Below the pieces are notes generated by a model, which made no database searches, was not told the DNA's origin, and worked only from the letters and a program-made list of their open reading frames with translations. DNA of 64,000 nucleotides from Desulfobacula sp. (GTDB lineage: Bacteria > Desulfobacterota > Desulfobacteria > Desulfobacterales > Desulfobacteraceae). A program made the translations under genes and the position numbers. The stretch's first letter is position 1. Every line of letters begins with the position of its first letter. Below, piece after piece: positions 1-8,376 of the stretch. The DNA is taken from positions 62,001 to 126,000 of the forward strand of contig JAMPXP010000014.1 of assembly GCA_023701135.1 (NCBI GenBank), given 5' to 3'.

Positions 1-1
1 C

Positions 2-190
2 CTGGACCGGGTCCTGCAATGGAATTTTTTCGTGGTGCCCCAATGGCATCTGAGCAAATTCCGGGTGGCTTACTGGAACCGGTTTTCTCGGCCCCAGGTC
101 CGGCCCAAATATGCCGTGGGATTTCCCCATACCTGGTGGATGGACCCGGACAAGGACGCAGCCTTGCCCGCCCGCAACAGGGCCAAATAG
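2..190 (+). CDS. yejA: YejA-like peptide ABC transporter substrate-binding protein, C-terminal fragment
   Basis: The frame is open from the window edge and ends in TAG at 188-190, giving about 62 residues of C-terminus. The fragment is rich in Trp and aromatic residues (VVPQWH, AYWNRFSRP, TWWMD), which resembles the end of YejA-type family 5 periplasmic binding proteins. It lies 9 bases before yejB, and the yejB-yejE-yejF order downstream supports the assignment. YejA would capture oligopeptides (in E. coli also microcin C) in the periplasm for the YejBEF importer. The start and most of the protein are outside the window. Confidence 0.8.
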   Translation: MDRVLQWNFFVVPQWHLSKFRVAYWNRFSRPQVRPKYAVGFPHTWWMDPDKDAALPARNRAK

Positions 191-199
191 GAAAGCCCC

Positions 200-1285
200 A
201 TGACGGCCTATATCCTGAGACGGCTCCTGCTGGTGATCCCCACCCTCTGGGCCATTGTCACCATTAATTTTTTCATCATCCAGGTGGCGCCGGGGGGCCC
301 GGTGGACCAGTTCATCGCCCAGCTCCAGGGCCTGGACTCGGGGGTCATGGAACAGGTGTCCGGCGAAGGCAGGGCCGAGACGGCCAAAACCGAGATCAGG
401 GAGAAAAGTACCTACCGGGGGGCCCAGGGCCTGGACCCGGAGGTGATCGCCGAGATCGAAAAGCGCTTCGGCTTTGATCAGCCCATCCATGTCCGGTATG
501 TTAAAATGCTCCGGGATTTTATCCTGTTTGATTTCGGCGACAGCCTTTTCCGGGGCCGCTCCGTCATTGAACTCATTGTGGAACGGATTCCCGTGTCCGT
601 TTCCCTGGGGCTCTGGAGTTCCATCATCATTCATCTGGTCTCCATTCCCCTGGGTATCCGAAAGGCCCTGACCCATTCTTCCCGGTTCGACATCTGGACC
701 AGCACGGTCATCATTGTCTGTAACGCCATTCCCGTGTTTCTCTTTGCCATCCTTCTCATCATCCTCTTTGCCGGGGGCACCTATTTCAACTGGTTTCCCT
801 TGCGGGGCCTGGTTTCCGTGAATTTCAGCGAGCTTTCCCTCATGGGGAAAATCCTGGATTATTTCTGGCATATGGCCCTTCCCACCCTGGCCCTGGTCAT
901 CGGCGGGTTTGCCACCCTGACCTTTCTGACCAAGAATTCCTTCCTGGATGAAATCAGCAAGCAATACGTGGTCACGGCCAGGGCCAAGGGCCTCACGGAA
1001 AACCGCATCCTTTACGGCCATGTGTTCAGAAACGCCATGATCCTGGTCATTGCCAGCTTTCCCTCGGCCTTTATCGGGCTTTTTTTCACCGGGTCCATGC
1101 TCATTGAGGTGATCTTTTCCCTGGACGGCATGGGGCTTCTGGGCTTCCAGGCCACGCTCCAGCGGGATTTCCCCCTCATGTTTTCAACCCTCTATATTTT
1201 CACCCTCATGGGGCTGATCCTGTCCATCATCAGCGATATCACCTATACCATTGTGGACCCGAGGATTGATTTTGAAAAAAGGTAG
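200..1285 (+). CDS. yejB: Peptide ABC transporter permease YejB
   Basis: This 361-residue inner-membrane permease begins with an N-terminal hydrophobic segment ([19 protein letters not shown]) typical of the DppB/OppB/YejB family. It carries the EAA-type cytoplasmic loop ([21 protein letters not shown], around residues 268-288) that contacts the ATPase. The charged periplasmic stretch after the first helix (about residues 50-95) is the long insert typical of YejB rather than DppB. Length is close to the family norm of about 365. It is followed after 6 bases by yejE, so the two are co-transcribed. With YejE it forms the membrane channel of an oligopeptide/microcin C-type importer. Confidence 0.93.
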   Translation: MTAYILRRLLLVIPTLWAIVTINFFIIQVAPGGPVDQFIAQLQGLDSGVMEQVSGEGRAETAKTEIREKSTYRGAQGLDPEVIAEIEKRFGFDQPIHVRYVKMLRDFILFDFGDSLFRGRSVIELIVERIPVSVSLGLWSSIIIHLVSIPLGIRKALTHSSRFDIWTSTVIIVCNAIPVFLFAILLIILFAGGTYFNWFPLRGLVSVNFSELSLMGKILDYFWHMALPTLALVIGGFATLTFLTKNSFLDEISKQYVVTARAKGLTENRILYGHVFRNAMILVIASFPSAFIGLFFTGSMLIEVIFSLDGMGLLGFQATLQRDFPLMFSTLYIFTLMGLILSIISDITYTIVDPRIDFEKR

Positions 1286-1291
1286 GGGCCG

Positions 1292-2308
1292 ATGAAACGC
1301 ATCAACCAGGAGCGATGGAACCGGTTCAAGGCCAACCGCCGGGCCTATTATAGCCTCTATATCTTCGGGGTTCTTTTTTTTGTTACGCTTTTTTCCGAAC
1401 TCATTGCCAATGAAAAGCCCCTGCTGATTTATCATGACGGGGAATTTTTCTGCCCCCTGGTGAAAGATTATGCAGAGACGAGCTTCGGCGGTGAATTTGA
1501 AACCCCGGCCGATTACCGGGACCCCTATGTCATGGACCTGATCAAGGCAAAAGGCTGGATGATCCGGCCCCTTATCCCTTTTTCCTATCATACCATCAAT
1601 TATAACCTGGGCAGGCCTGCGCCATCGCCCCCCTCCCGGACCAATTGGCTGGGTACCGATGACCGGGGCCGGGACGTGCTGGCCCGACTGCTTTACGGGT
1701 TCAGGATTTCGGTTCTCTTCGGCCTCACCCTGACCCTGTTTTCCTCCGCCATCGGCATCACGGCCGGGGCAATCCAGGGCTATTACGGCGGAATCCCGGA
1801 CATCCTGGGCCAGCGCTTCATCGAGATCTGGTCCAGCCTTCCCACCCTGTTTCTCCTCATCATCCTGTCCTCCGTGGTCCAGCCCAATTTCTGGTGGCTC
1901 CTGGGCATTACCCTCCTTTTCGGGTGGATGTCTCTCGTGGGCGTGGTCAGGGCCGAATTTCTCCGGGGCCGGAATTTTGAATATGTGACGGCGGCCAAGG
2001 CCCTGGGCCTCAGCGATATGCGGATCATTTTCCGCCATGTCCTGCCCAATGCCATGGTGGCCTCCATCACCTTTATGCCCTTTATCCTGGGCGGGTCCAT
2101 CACCACCCTCACTTCCCTGGATTTCCTGGGCTTCGGCCTGCCCGTGGGGTCTCCGTCCCTGGGCGAACTCCTCGCCCAGGGCAAGGCCAATATGCAGGCC
2201 CCCTGGCTGGGGCTGTCGGCCTTTATCATTCTTTCGCTCATGTTCAGCCTTCTGGTGTTCATCGGCGAAGGCGTCAGGGACGCCCTTGACCCGAGGAAGG
2301 TGTATTGA
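1292..2308 (+). CDS. yejE: Peptide ABC transporter permease YejE
   Basis: This 338-residue permease is the partner of YejB. It has the N-terminal signature of the family (NQERWNRFKANRRAYYSLYIF), a large periplasmic loop with the PSRTNWLGTDDRGRDVLARL motif shared by DppC/OppC/YejE proteins, and an EAA loop (TAAKALGLSDMRIIFRHVLPNA) near residues 230-251. The C-terminus (FIGEGVRDALDPRKVY) is also typical. Its TGA stop lies one base before the ATG of yejF, which implies translational coupling. It acts in the inner membrane as half of the peptide channel. Confidence 0.93.
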   Translation: MKRINQERWNRFKANRRAYYSLYIFGVLFFVTLFSELIANEKPLLIYHDGEFFCPLVKDYAETSFGGEFETPADYRDPYVMDLIKAKGWMIRPLIPFSYHTINYNLGRPAPSPPSRTNWLGTDDRGRDVLARLLYGFRISVLFGLTLTLFSSAIGITAGAIQGYYGGIPDILGQRFIEIWSSLPTLFLLIILSSVVQPNFWWLLGITLLFGWMSLVGVVRAEFLRGRNFEYVTAAKALGLSDMRIIFRHVLPNAMVASITFMPFILGGSITTLTSLDFLGFGLPVGSPSLGELLAQGKANMQAPWLGLSAFIILSLMFSLLVFIGEGVRDALDPRKVY

Positions 2309-2309
2309 A

Positions 2310-3902
2310 ATGAAGGACGCCCTGCTGGCCATAGAGAATCTGAGCGTGTCCTTTCACATGGGCAAAAGGACCACCAAGGCCGTGGAAAATGTCAGCCTTT
2401 ATCTGGAAAAGGGCGAGACCCTGGGGCTGGTGGGCGAAAGCGGGTCCGGCAAAACCGTGACGGCCATGTCCATATTAAGGCTTTTGCCCGGGTCCGCCGT
2501 GTATCCGTCCGGGGCCATCTATTTTAACGGGAAAGACTGCCTCAGGATGGATGACGAAGACATCCGTAAAATCCGGGGCAACCGCATCAGTGTTGTTTTC
2601 CAGCAGCCCATGACCTCTTTGAACCCCCTTCACCGGGTGGGGAAACAGATCCGGGAAACCCTTTTCCTTCACCAGGCCGTCAGCCACACCCAGGCCGACC
2701 AAAGGGCCCTGGCCTGGCTGGACCGGGTGGGCCTGAAAAATCCGGCCGGGAAACTGACCGCCTTTCCCCACCAGCTTTCCGGCGGGGAACGCCAGCGGAT
2801 CATGATTGCCATGGCCCTCATCAACGAGCCGGACCTCCTCATTGCCGACGAGCCCACCACGGCCCTGGATGTGACGGTCCAGGCCCAGATCCTGGATCTC
2901 ATCCAGGATCTTCAAAGGGAACTGGGCATGGCCATTCTTTTTATCACCCATGACCTGGGCATTGTGAAAAAGATCGCCGACCGGGTGGCGGTCATGAAGG
3001 AGGGGGAGATCGTGGAAACCAATGTCCCGGACCTGATCTTCAAGGCCCCGGCCCATCCCTATACCCGGCATCTCATCGACTCGGAACCCAGGGGTGGGCC
3101 CGACCCGGCCGATGATGGGGACCAGACCCTTCTTGAGGTCTCCGGCCTCAAGGTCTGGTTCCCCATCCAGAAGGGCATCCTGAGAAGAACCGTGGGCCAT
3201 GTCAAGGCTGTTGATGGTATTTCTTTTACCCTGCAAAAGGGGCATACTCTGGGCATCGTGGGCGAAAGCGGGTCCGGCAAAACCACGGCCGGGTTTGCGA
3301 TCCTGAAACTCAACCGGTCCGAAGGAAAAATCCTTTTGGGAGAAAACAGCCTCAACGACATGGATAGCGCACAGATCCGGGAGCTTCGAAAACGGATGCA
3401 GATCATTTTCCAGGACCCCCTGGGCAGCCTCAACCCCAGGATGTCCGTGGCCCAGATCATCGGCGAGGGCCTGTCCATTCACGCCCCCGGACTCAGCCCC
3501 GAGGAGGAGGACGAAAGGATAATGGCGGTCATGGAAAAGGTCGGGCTGGACCCGGCGGCCCGGGACCGCTATCCCAATGAATTCTCCGGGGGCCAGCACC
3601 AGCGCATCGCCATTGCCAGGGCCCTGATCCTGAAACCCGAATTCATGGTCCTGGACGAACCCACCTCCTCCCTGGACCGCTCCGTTCAATTCCAGGTCCT
3701 GGAGCTGCTCAAAAGCCTTCAAAAGGAATTCCGCCTTACCTATATTTTCATCAGCCACGACCTCAGGGTGGTCCGGTCCCTCTGCCACGACATCATCGTC
3801 ATGAAAGACGGGGTCGTGGTGGAATCCGGCCCTTCGGAAAAAATTTTCTCCCGGCCCGAACAGGAGTACACCCGCAAGCTTATTGCCACGGCGTTTCAAT
3901 AG
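2310..3902 (+). CDS. yejF: Peptide ABC transporter ATP-binding protein YejF (double ATPase)
   Basis: The ATG at 2310, directly after the yejE stop, gives 530 residues. The same frame is open far upstream, but that part is the yejE gene read out of frame. The protein contains two full ABC ATPase domains. Each has a Walker A (GESGSGKT, around residues 44 and 323), an ABC signature (LSGGERQRI and FSGGQHQRI) and a Walker B (LLIADEPTTALD and FMVLDEPTSSLD). This fused double-ATPase layout is characteristic of YejF. It energises peptide uptake through YejBE from the cytoplasmic face. It is the last gene of the operon; the next gene is unrelated and has its own promoter. Confidence 0.93.
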   Translation: MKDALLAIENLSVSFHMGKRTTKAVENVSLYLEKGETLGLVGESGSGKTVTAMSILRLLPGSAVYPSGAIYFNGKDCLRMDDEDIRKIRGNRISVVFQQPMTSLNPLHRVGKQIRETLFLHQAVSHTQADQRALAWLDRVGLKNPAGKLTAFPHQLSGGERQRIMIAMALINEPDLLIADEPTTALDVTVQAQILDLIQDLQRELGMAILFITHDLGIVKKIADRVAVMKEGEIVETNVPDLIFKAPAHPYTRHLIDSEPRGGPDPADDGDQTLLEVSGLKVWFPIQKGILRRTVGHVKAVDGISFTLQKGHTLGIVGESGSGKTTAGFAILKLNRSEGKILLGENSLNDMDSAQIRELRKRMQIIFQDPLGSLNPRMSVAQIIGEGLSIHAPGLSPEEEDERIMAVMEKVGLDPAARDRYPNEFSGGQHQRIAIARALILKPEFMVLDEPTSSLDRSVQFQVLELLKSLQKEFRLTYIFISHDLRVVRSLCHDIIVMKDGVVVESGPSEKIFSRPEQEYTRKLIATAFQ

Positions 3903-3927
3903 AGTTGCGGCATACAATTAAAAAATC

Positions 3928-3956
3928 TTGTCAAATCAGCCCAATCGACACATAAT
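3928..3956 (+). promoter_or_regulatory. Candidate sigma-70 promoter for the vapB remnant / DUF1016 gene
   Basis: TTGTCA at 3928-3933 and CATAAT at 3951-3956 are separated by 17 bases, in an AT-rich gap after yejF. A ribosome binding site (GGAGGTG) lies before the ATG at 3991. Seen in sequence; activity is inferred. Confidence 0.5.
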
Positions 3957-3990
3957 AATTTTATGAAGAATGTGTGAGCGGAGGTGTAAA

Positions 3991-4182
3991 ATGGCAACCA
4001 ATTTAGCAATTGACGATAATTTTATTGAGAAAGCCAGGCTTCTTGGAAAACATAAAACCAAAAAAGCAGTGGTAAACGATGCACTGACAAATCAAATGAA
4101 AGTCATTGTTGATACCTGCATCTGGTCCCTGTCCTTTAGAAGAAGCAAGAGAGGGGACCCGTATGATGCATCCGGATATTGA
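3991..4182 (+). pseudogene. Collapsed vapBC toxin-antitoxin remnant (VapB N-terminus joined to VapC N-terminus)
   Basis: From the ATG at 3991 (good GGAGG upstream) the first 32 or so residues read MATNLAIDDNFIEKARLLGK and continue HKTKKAVVNDAL, the N-terminal half of a VapB-type antitoxin. The dimerisation/toxin-binding half is missing. After three further residues the frame enters MKVIVDTCIWSLSFRR, the start of a PIN-domain VapC toxin including its first catalytic Asp. It then runs out of homology and stops at 4182, 17 bases inside the next gene. The simplest reading is two deletions that removed the end of vapB and almost all of vapC. Neither toxin nor antitoxin should be functional. DNA here is AT-richer than the yej genes, suggesting acquired DNA. 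Confidence 0.7.
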
Positions 4183-5185
4183 CGCCGGTTTTGGTGAAAT
4201 CAGGCAATTGATTGATCAGGCCCGTAAAGAAGCTTTAAAAAATGTCAACACCCGGTTGATTCAGCTCAATTGGCAAATCGGCGGGTTTATCAGTCAAAAA
4301 CTCACAGAGGCACACTGGGGGGATAAAAAAATAGAGCAACTGGCAGAATATCTTAAAAGTTGCGGGCCTGATTACAATGGATTTACCCGGAGGAACCTCT
4401 ACCGGATGAAACAATTTTATGATGCATACAACGGTAATGAAATTGTGTCTCCGCTGGTGACACAATTGGCTTGGTCCCATCATTTGCTCATCCTTTCAAA
4501 AGCGAAAATGCCTGAAGAGAGGGAGTTTTATATTCGTCTGGCCATACGGGAGCGATATTCCAAGAGAGAACTGGAAAGACAATTGGATGCCGCAGTGTAT
4601 GAAAGAACCATGCTGTCAGGAAAAAGTGTTGTTCCGGATAGTGTCCCCCGGCATAATATTGTGATTAAAGATTCTTATGTTTTTGAATTTTTAGGACTGC
4701 CTGAAGAACATTCCGAAAGTGATTTCAAAAAAGCTCTGATAAAGAATTTGAAATTATTTATTCTTGAGCTGGGGAAGGATTTTCTTTTTATCGGAGAAGA
4801 GTTCAGAGTGCCGGTCGGATTGCATGATTATTTTATTGATCTTTTGTTTTATCATCGGGAATTGCAGTGCCTGATTGCCTTTGAACTCAAAATTATGGAT
4901 TTCAAACCGGAATATCTGGGAATAATAAATTTTTATCTTGAGGCCCTTGACCGGGATATCCGCAAATCCCATGAAAACCCCAGTATCGGTGTCCTGTTGT
5001 GCAAGGGAAGAGACGAGGAAGTTGTTGAATATGCCCTCAGCCGTTCTCTTGCACCTGCGAAAATCGCCGACTATACCTTGAAACTGCCCGATAAAAAACA
5101 GCTCCAGCGAAAATTGCACGAATTGTTTGAAAATGTCAATTATGAGAAAGCCATTGAGAAAGAGGCAGAGAAGGGCGGAAAATGA
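4163..5185 (+). CDS. DUF1016 / YhcG-type PDDEXK nuclease-domain protein
   Basis: The protein is 340 residues from the ATG at 4163 (GAGGGGA upstream). The open frame continues upstream into vapC remnant sequence, so the further-upstream start is unlikely. The N-terminal half (GEIRQLIDQARKEALKNVNT, LNWQIGGFISQK, FTRRNLYRMKQFY) is the DUF1016 N-terminal helical domain. The C-terminal half has a nuclease-like core, with DYFIDLLFYHRELQCLIAFE followed by LK, resembling the D...ExK arrangement of PDDEXK nucleases. YhcG-like proteins are widespread accessory genes, often near restriction or toxin-antitoxin loci; the cellular role is unsettled. AT-rich composition and the adjacent vapBC debris point to horizontal transfer. 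Confidence 0.82.
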   Translation: MMHPDIDAGFGEIRQLIDQARKEALKNVNTRLIQLNWQIGGFISQKLTEAHWGDKKIEQLAEYLKSCGPDYNGFTRRNLYRMKQFYDAYNGNEIVSPLVTQLAWSHHLLILSKAKMPEEREFYIRLAIRERYSKRELERQLDAAVYERTMLSGKSVVPDSVPRHNIVIKDSYVFEFLGLPEEHSESDFKKALIKNLKLFILELGKDFLFIGEEFRVPVGLHDYFIDLLFYHRELQCLIAFELKIMDFKPEYLGIINFYLEALDRDIRKSHENPSIGVLLCKGRDEEVVEYALSRSLAPAKIADYTLKLPDKKQLQRKLHELFENVNYEKAIEKEAEKGGK

Positions 5186-5249
5186 GGGAGGATTGCGTTA
5201 AAGCCTATTTTAAAGCATTGGGAGTAATATAGAAGAAAGGAACCCGAAC

Positions 5250-5696
5250 ATGATCTGGACCCTGAAAATAAAAGTATGTGGAATGAGGCCGGAATGCAGC
5301 CGGCTTATTGAAATCGATTCCGGTGCAAGTTTTCTTGCCCTGCATGATGCCATACAAGAGGCCGTGGATTTTGCCGATGACCATATGTTTGAATTTTATG
5401 TGGGGCGGAATCCTGGAAACCGGGCCTTTTCCATTGGCGGGGACCCGGACTGGGATAGTTTTGACCCTGTTAAAACCTATGGCCGCATTCTCCTGAAAGA
5501 TGTTTGGCCCCTTCCCGAGGGGATGAAGCTGTTTTACCTCTTTGATTTCGGCGACAACTGGCTGTTCCAGATCACAAAGACCCGGCGTAAGGACAAGACG
5601 CCGGAACAGGGAGTTAAATATCCCCGGGTGGTGGAAGCCAAGGGTGAGAACCCGGAGCAATACCCGGACTGGAACGATGACGATGAAGACTATTGA
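5250..5696 (+). CDS. Plasmid pRiA4b ORF3-like (IS1096 TnpR-type) protein
   Basis: A 148-residue soluble protein with a good ribosome binding site (AAGGA). Hallmarks of the pRiA4b ORF-3 family are visible: a start resembling IWTLKIKVCGM, the segment ADDHMFEFYVG, and the C-terminal FLFDFGDNW-like motif (FYLFDFGDNWLFQI). These proteins were named from plasmid and insertion-element contexts, but most chromosomal copies are isolated genes of unknown function. The acidic tail (DWNDDDEDY) is typical. It is followed after 36 bases by a DUF3786 gene and may be co-transcribed with it. No transposase is nearby. Confidence 0.8.
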   Translation: MIWTLKIKVCGMRPECSRLIEIDSGASFLALHDAIQEAVDFADDHMFEFYVGRNPGNRAFSIGGDPDWDSFDPVKTYGRILLKDVWPLPEGMKLFYLFDFGDNWLFQITKTRRKDKTPEQGVKYPRVVEAKGENPEQYPDWNDDDEDY

Positions 5697-5732
5697 ACTC
5701 AATGCCGGACGGGAAAAAGCTGGAGAAAAGCC

Positions 5733-6341
5733 ATGACGGACAATTATGCAAAAATCGTTCAGAACAATCTGGATAAATTATACAGGAGTTCTCGACAGGA
5801 TCTGGCAGGGCATCTCCCGGCCCTCCAGGAAGGAGAGCGGTTTATCTTTGAGGCTTTTGGAGAAACCTGCGTCATGGGTCCCGCCGGCATCAGCCTGGGA
5901 GAGAAGGAATATCCCTCGGTCCTCGGGATTTTAATTTCCCTGTACGCCCTGGGAGCCCGGCCTGAGTCTTGCATTCCCAGGCCCTTCAGGGGGTTTAAAT
6001 CCCTTCCGGGCAGCATGCCCTATGGCGGGGCCTTTACCACCCATACCGAACAGGTCCTGGTTCCCCATGTTGCAAAGATAAAAACAGGAAGGGACAAGAT
6101 CATGGCCTCCCTCAGGGGAGAAGAAGCGCCGGCGGAAATCGGGGGGGATTTTTCCATTGTGGTTTATCCTTTGCCCAAGATTGCCCTGTGCTATATCTTT
6201 TATGAGGCGGATGAGGATTTTCCGGCTTCGGTCACCTGCCTGTATTCTGGCAATGCCGATTGCTTCATGCCCGTTGACGGGCTTGCCGATGTGGGGGAAT
6301 ATACTTCCCGGAAAATCCTGGCCTTGATAGAAGCAGAATGA
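5733..6341 (+). CDS. DUF3786 domain-containing protein
   Basis: A 202-residue soluble protein preceded by GGAGA. The sequence contains features typical of DUF3786 proteins common in sulfate reducers and other anaerobes: a central PFRGFKSLPGSMPYGGAF region and a C-terminal VVYPLPKIALCYIFYEADEDFPAS block. Function is unknown. Some family members have cysteine-rich N-termini; this one does not. It sits between the pRiA4b ORF3-like gene and the HNH gene, all on the plus strand with short gaps, so an operon is possible. Confidence 0.75.
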   Translation: MTDNYAKIVQNNLDKLYRSSRQDLAGHLPALQEGERFIFEAFGETCVMGPAGISLGEKEYPSVLGILISLYALGARPESCIPRPFRGFKSLPGSMPYGGAFTTHTEQVLVPHVAKIKTGRDKIMASLRGEEAPAEIGGDFSIVVYPLPKIALCYIFYEADEDFPASVTCLYSGNADCFMPVDGLADVGEYTSRKILALIEAE

Positions 6342-6392
6342 AGAGCAGATTGACAGTAGGTTTACAAAGCAACACAGCAGGAGAGAACAGAT

Positions 6393-6770
6393 ATGTCTTT
6401 AAATCGGAATAAGAAAGGCGGCATAAGCCTTGATGAGGCCCTGCGCGCCCAAAAGGAACGGGAAAATACATACCGGGAGCGGGCCCTGAAGCTTTTCCCC
6501 TGGGTCTGCGGCCATTGCGGTCGGGAATTTGACGGCAAACGGCTCAAGGAACTCACGGTTCACCACAGGGACCACAACCATGACAATAATCCGCCGGATG
6601 GGTCCAACTGGGAACTTTTGTGCATTTATTGCCATGACAATGAACATTCCCGGGACCAGGTGGCTGATGCCTATGATTCGGATTCTCCCGGACGGCCGGG
6701 AGAGAAGGGTTCCGGAGTCCAGGCCTTTGCGGGTCTGGCGGACCTGTTAAAGGGCAAGCTGCCGGGTTAA
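6393..6770 (+). CDS. yajD: YajD-family HNH nuclease-like protein
   Basis: A 125-residue protein with two zinc-ribbon CxxC pairs (CGHC near residue 40 and CIYC near residue 78) flanking the HNH core: LTVHHRDHNHDNNPPDGSNW, then ELLCIYCHDNEH. This is the YajD arrangement. The family is a predicted HNH endonuclease of unknown substrate, usually about 115 residues, so this copy is full length. A strong GGAGAG lies upstream. Its 3' end overlaps by 4 bases the convergent gene that ends at 6767. Confidence 0.85.
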   Translation: MSLNRNKKGGISLDEALRAQKERENTYRERALKLFPWVCGHCGREFDGKRLKELTVHHRDHNHDNNPPDGSNWELLCIYCHDNEHSRDQVADAYDSDSPGRPGEKGSGVQAFAGLADLLKGKLPG

Positions 6771-7465
6771 AGCCGGGAAGAAAGAACGGGGTCCGGTTTT
6801 TGGGCCAACCACAGGATATGGCGGCTGCCTTTTTGGGAATTGCGGGCTCGCACGGTTTTCTTTTTCGTGTGAAATCCGCATTGATTGAGCCGAAGGGTAA
6901 AGGCCTCATCATCCCCGGCGGACCAGACCGACAAGATGCCGCCGGGGCGGAGCGCACCAAAAACAGTTTTGAGGCCGGAGCGGGTGTAAAGTTGGTGGTT
7001 GTCCTTATGGGTGAGGGCTTCCGGGCCGTTGTCCACATCCAGAAGAACGGCGTCCCAGAAGGATGTCCGAGCCTGGATGGTTTTTGCCACATCTTCCGGT
7101 TTGACCCCAACCCTGGGGTCATCCAGGGGATTTCCGGCCAAATGGCTCAGAAATTCCCGGTTCCATTGGATCACGGCAGGAATCAGTTCCGATACCGTGA
7201 TCCTTGCATCGGTTCCCGTGTGTTTCAGGGCCGCCGCCAGGGTAAATCCCATGCCAAGCCCGCCGATAAGGATTTTCAGACCGGTCCGGTGGTTGAGCCT
7301 TTCGCAGGTAAGCCTTGCCAGCTCATCTTCAGACCCGTGAACCCGGCTGTTCATCAGCTCCACTCCGGCTGTGCGGATGGAGAATTCTTCACCCCGCCGT
7401 TGAAGGGTCAGGTCTTGTTCCTGCCCGGGGATAGCAACCCGGTCGATTTTTTCCCAGGCCATCAT
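6767..7465 (-). CDS. Spermidine synthase-like / SAM-dependent methyltransferase-fold protein
   Basis: About 232 residues from the ATG at 7465; the frame stays open to a possible TTG start at 7537, and neither start has a convincing ribosome binding site. The Rossmann motif KILIGGLGMGFTLAAAL (motif I) and DAVLLDVDNGPEAL (motif II) match the spermidine synthase/methyltransferase fold. The catalytic residues of true aminopropyltransferases are not evident. Proteins of this type in proteobacteria are annotated as spermine/spermidine synthase-like with unknown substrate. It stands alone on the minus strand. Confidence 0.65.
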   Translation of the reverse strand: MMAWEKIDRVAIPGQEQDLTLQRRGEEFSIRTAGVELMNSRVHGSEDELARLTCERLNHRTGLKILIGGLGMGFTLAAALKHTGTDARITVSELIPAVIQWNREFLSHLAGNPLDDPRVGVKPEDVAKTIQARTSFWDAVLLDVDNGPEALTHKDNHQLYTRSGLKTVFGALRPGGILSVWSAGDDEAFTLRLNQCGFHTKKKTVRARNSQKGSRHILWLAQKPDPVLSSRL

Positions 7466-7776
7466 GGGTTGTTTCGGATCAGCCTTTCTGTGTTGATAAT
7501 GGGTTGTGGTTAAAAGGGCTCCTGCCGTTGTATACAAGATAGCGCATTACCCCTGAAAAAGATACCGTGAACCCGGCATAAGTCCATAAAGAGGCTAAAA
7601 AACATCAGATGGGGCATGGAATGGACCTTGACTTCATCCGGGATTTTCTTTACACAGAATCAGGCGGATTTTGGTTTTATTCAAAGCATGGGGCCCTGAC
7701 TTGAAGGGACGGGCGTTTCTCAGGGAAGACACGGCAAAAGAAGGTCCGCCCCCGGTGTCTGTCCTGGAAAGGATAT

Positions 7777-8376
7777 ATGATAAGCAGCAGCAAACCCTCC
7801 GTATGCAGGCGCTCGCCGATTCGGATACGGGAAATGGAAATTGACGACATCGCCCCGGTGTTTCATCTGGGCGAAATTTTGTTCAAGGCCGATGAAACCC
7901 CTACCATGTACAGGACCTGGGACCCTTTCGAGGTGACCACGCTCTTTAACAGTGACACGGAATTCTGCCTGGTGGCCGAAGATGAGGATACCCTCATCGG
8001 ATTTGCCCTGGGCACCACCATCACCAAAAATCATTCGGCCTGGAAATACGGATATCTCATCTGGCTCGGGGTCTGCCGGGAATACCAGCGCGGGAAGACG
8101 GCGGAAAAACTGTTCAACCGGTTCAAGGATCTGATATTAAAGGCCGGGGGCCGGATGCTTATGGTGGATACCTCTGCGGAGAACACCCCGGCCATCCGGT
8201 TTTTCAACAAAATGGGGTTCGGGGTTCCCATGCCCCACGTGTATATGACCATGAATCTGGATGCAGATCTTCACCGCATGAAACAAAAGGCCGGCGCCAA
8301 CGGGGGCAGGGCCGGATTATACGGTCATGATACCATTGACCCTGGGCCCCGGAGGAAGGTGAAGCAAAAGCCATGA
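7777..8376 (+). CDS. GNAT-family N-acetyltransferase
   Basis: A 199-residue protein preceded by GGAAAGG. It has the GNAT layout: IRIREMEIDDIAPVFHLG at the start, a central beta strand (LIWLGVCREYQRGKTAEKLF) containing an acetyl-CoA pyrophosphate loop (EYQRGKTA, a variant of Q/RxxGxG/A), and the late motif NTPAIRFFNKMGF. The tail after about residue 165 is extended and basic and shows no domain. The last 4 bases overlap the ATG of the M20 peptidase gene, so the two are translationally coupled. Substrate unknown. Confidence 0.82.
   Translation: MISSSKPSVCRRSPIRIREMEIDDIAPVFHLGEILFKADETPTMYRTWDPFEVTTLFNSDTEFCLVAEDEDTLIGFALGTTITKNHSAWKYGYLIWLGVCREYQRGKTAEKLFNRFKDLILKAGGRMLMVDTSAENTPAIRFFNKMGFGVPMPHVYMTMNLDADLHRMKQKAGANGGRAGLYGHDTIDPGPRRKVKQKP

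Noticed and set aside
1184-2332. Long minus-strand open frame opposite yejE
   Set aside because: Low-complexity Gly/Asp/His/Gln-rich translation typical of the antisense of a GC-rich gene; no start signal or domain.
2475-3917. 480-codon minus-strand frame opposite yejF
   Set aside because: Shadow of a clear double ABC ATPase on the other strand.
5250-5696. Insertion sequence suggested by the IS1096-type family name
   Set aside because: No transposase or terminal inverted repeats are visible; the protein family is usually chromosomal and isolated.
7538-7776. Small gene in the gap before the GNAT gene (ATG at about 7619)
   Set aside because: Only about 27 codons, no ribosome binding site and no recognisable motif.
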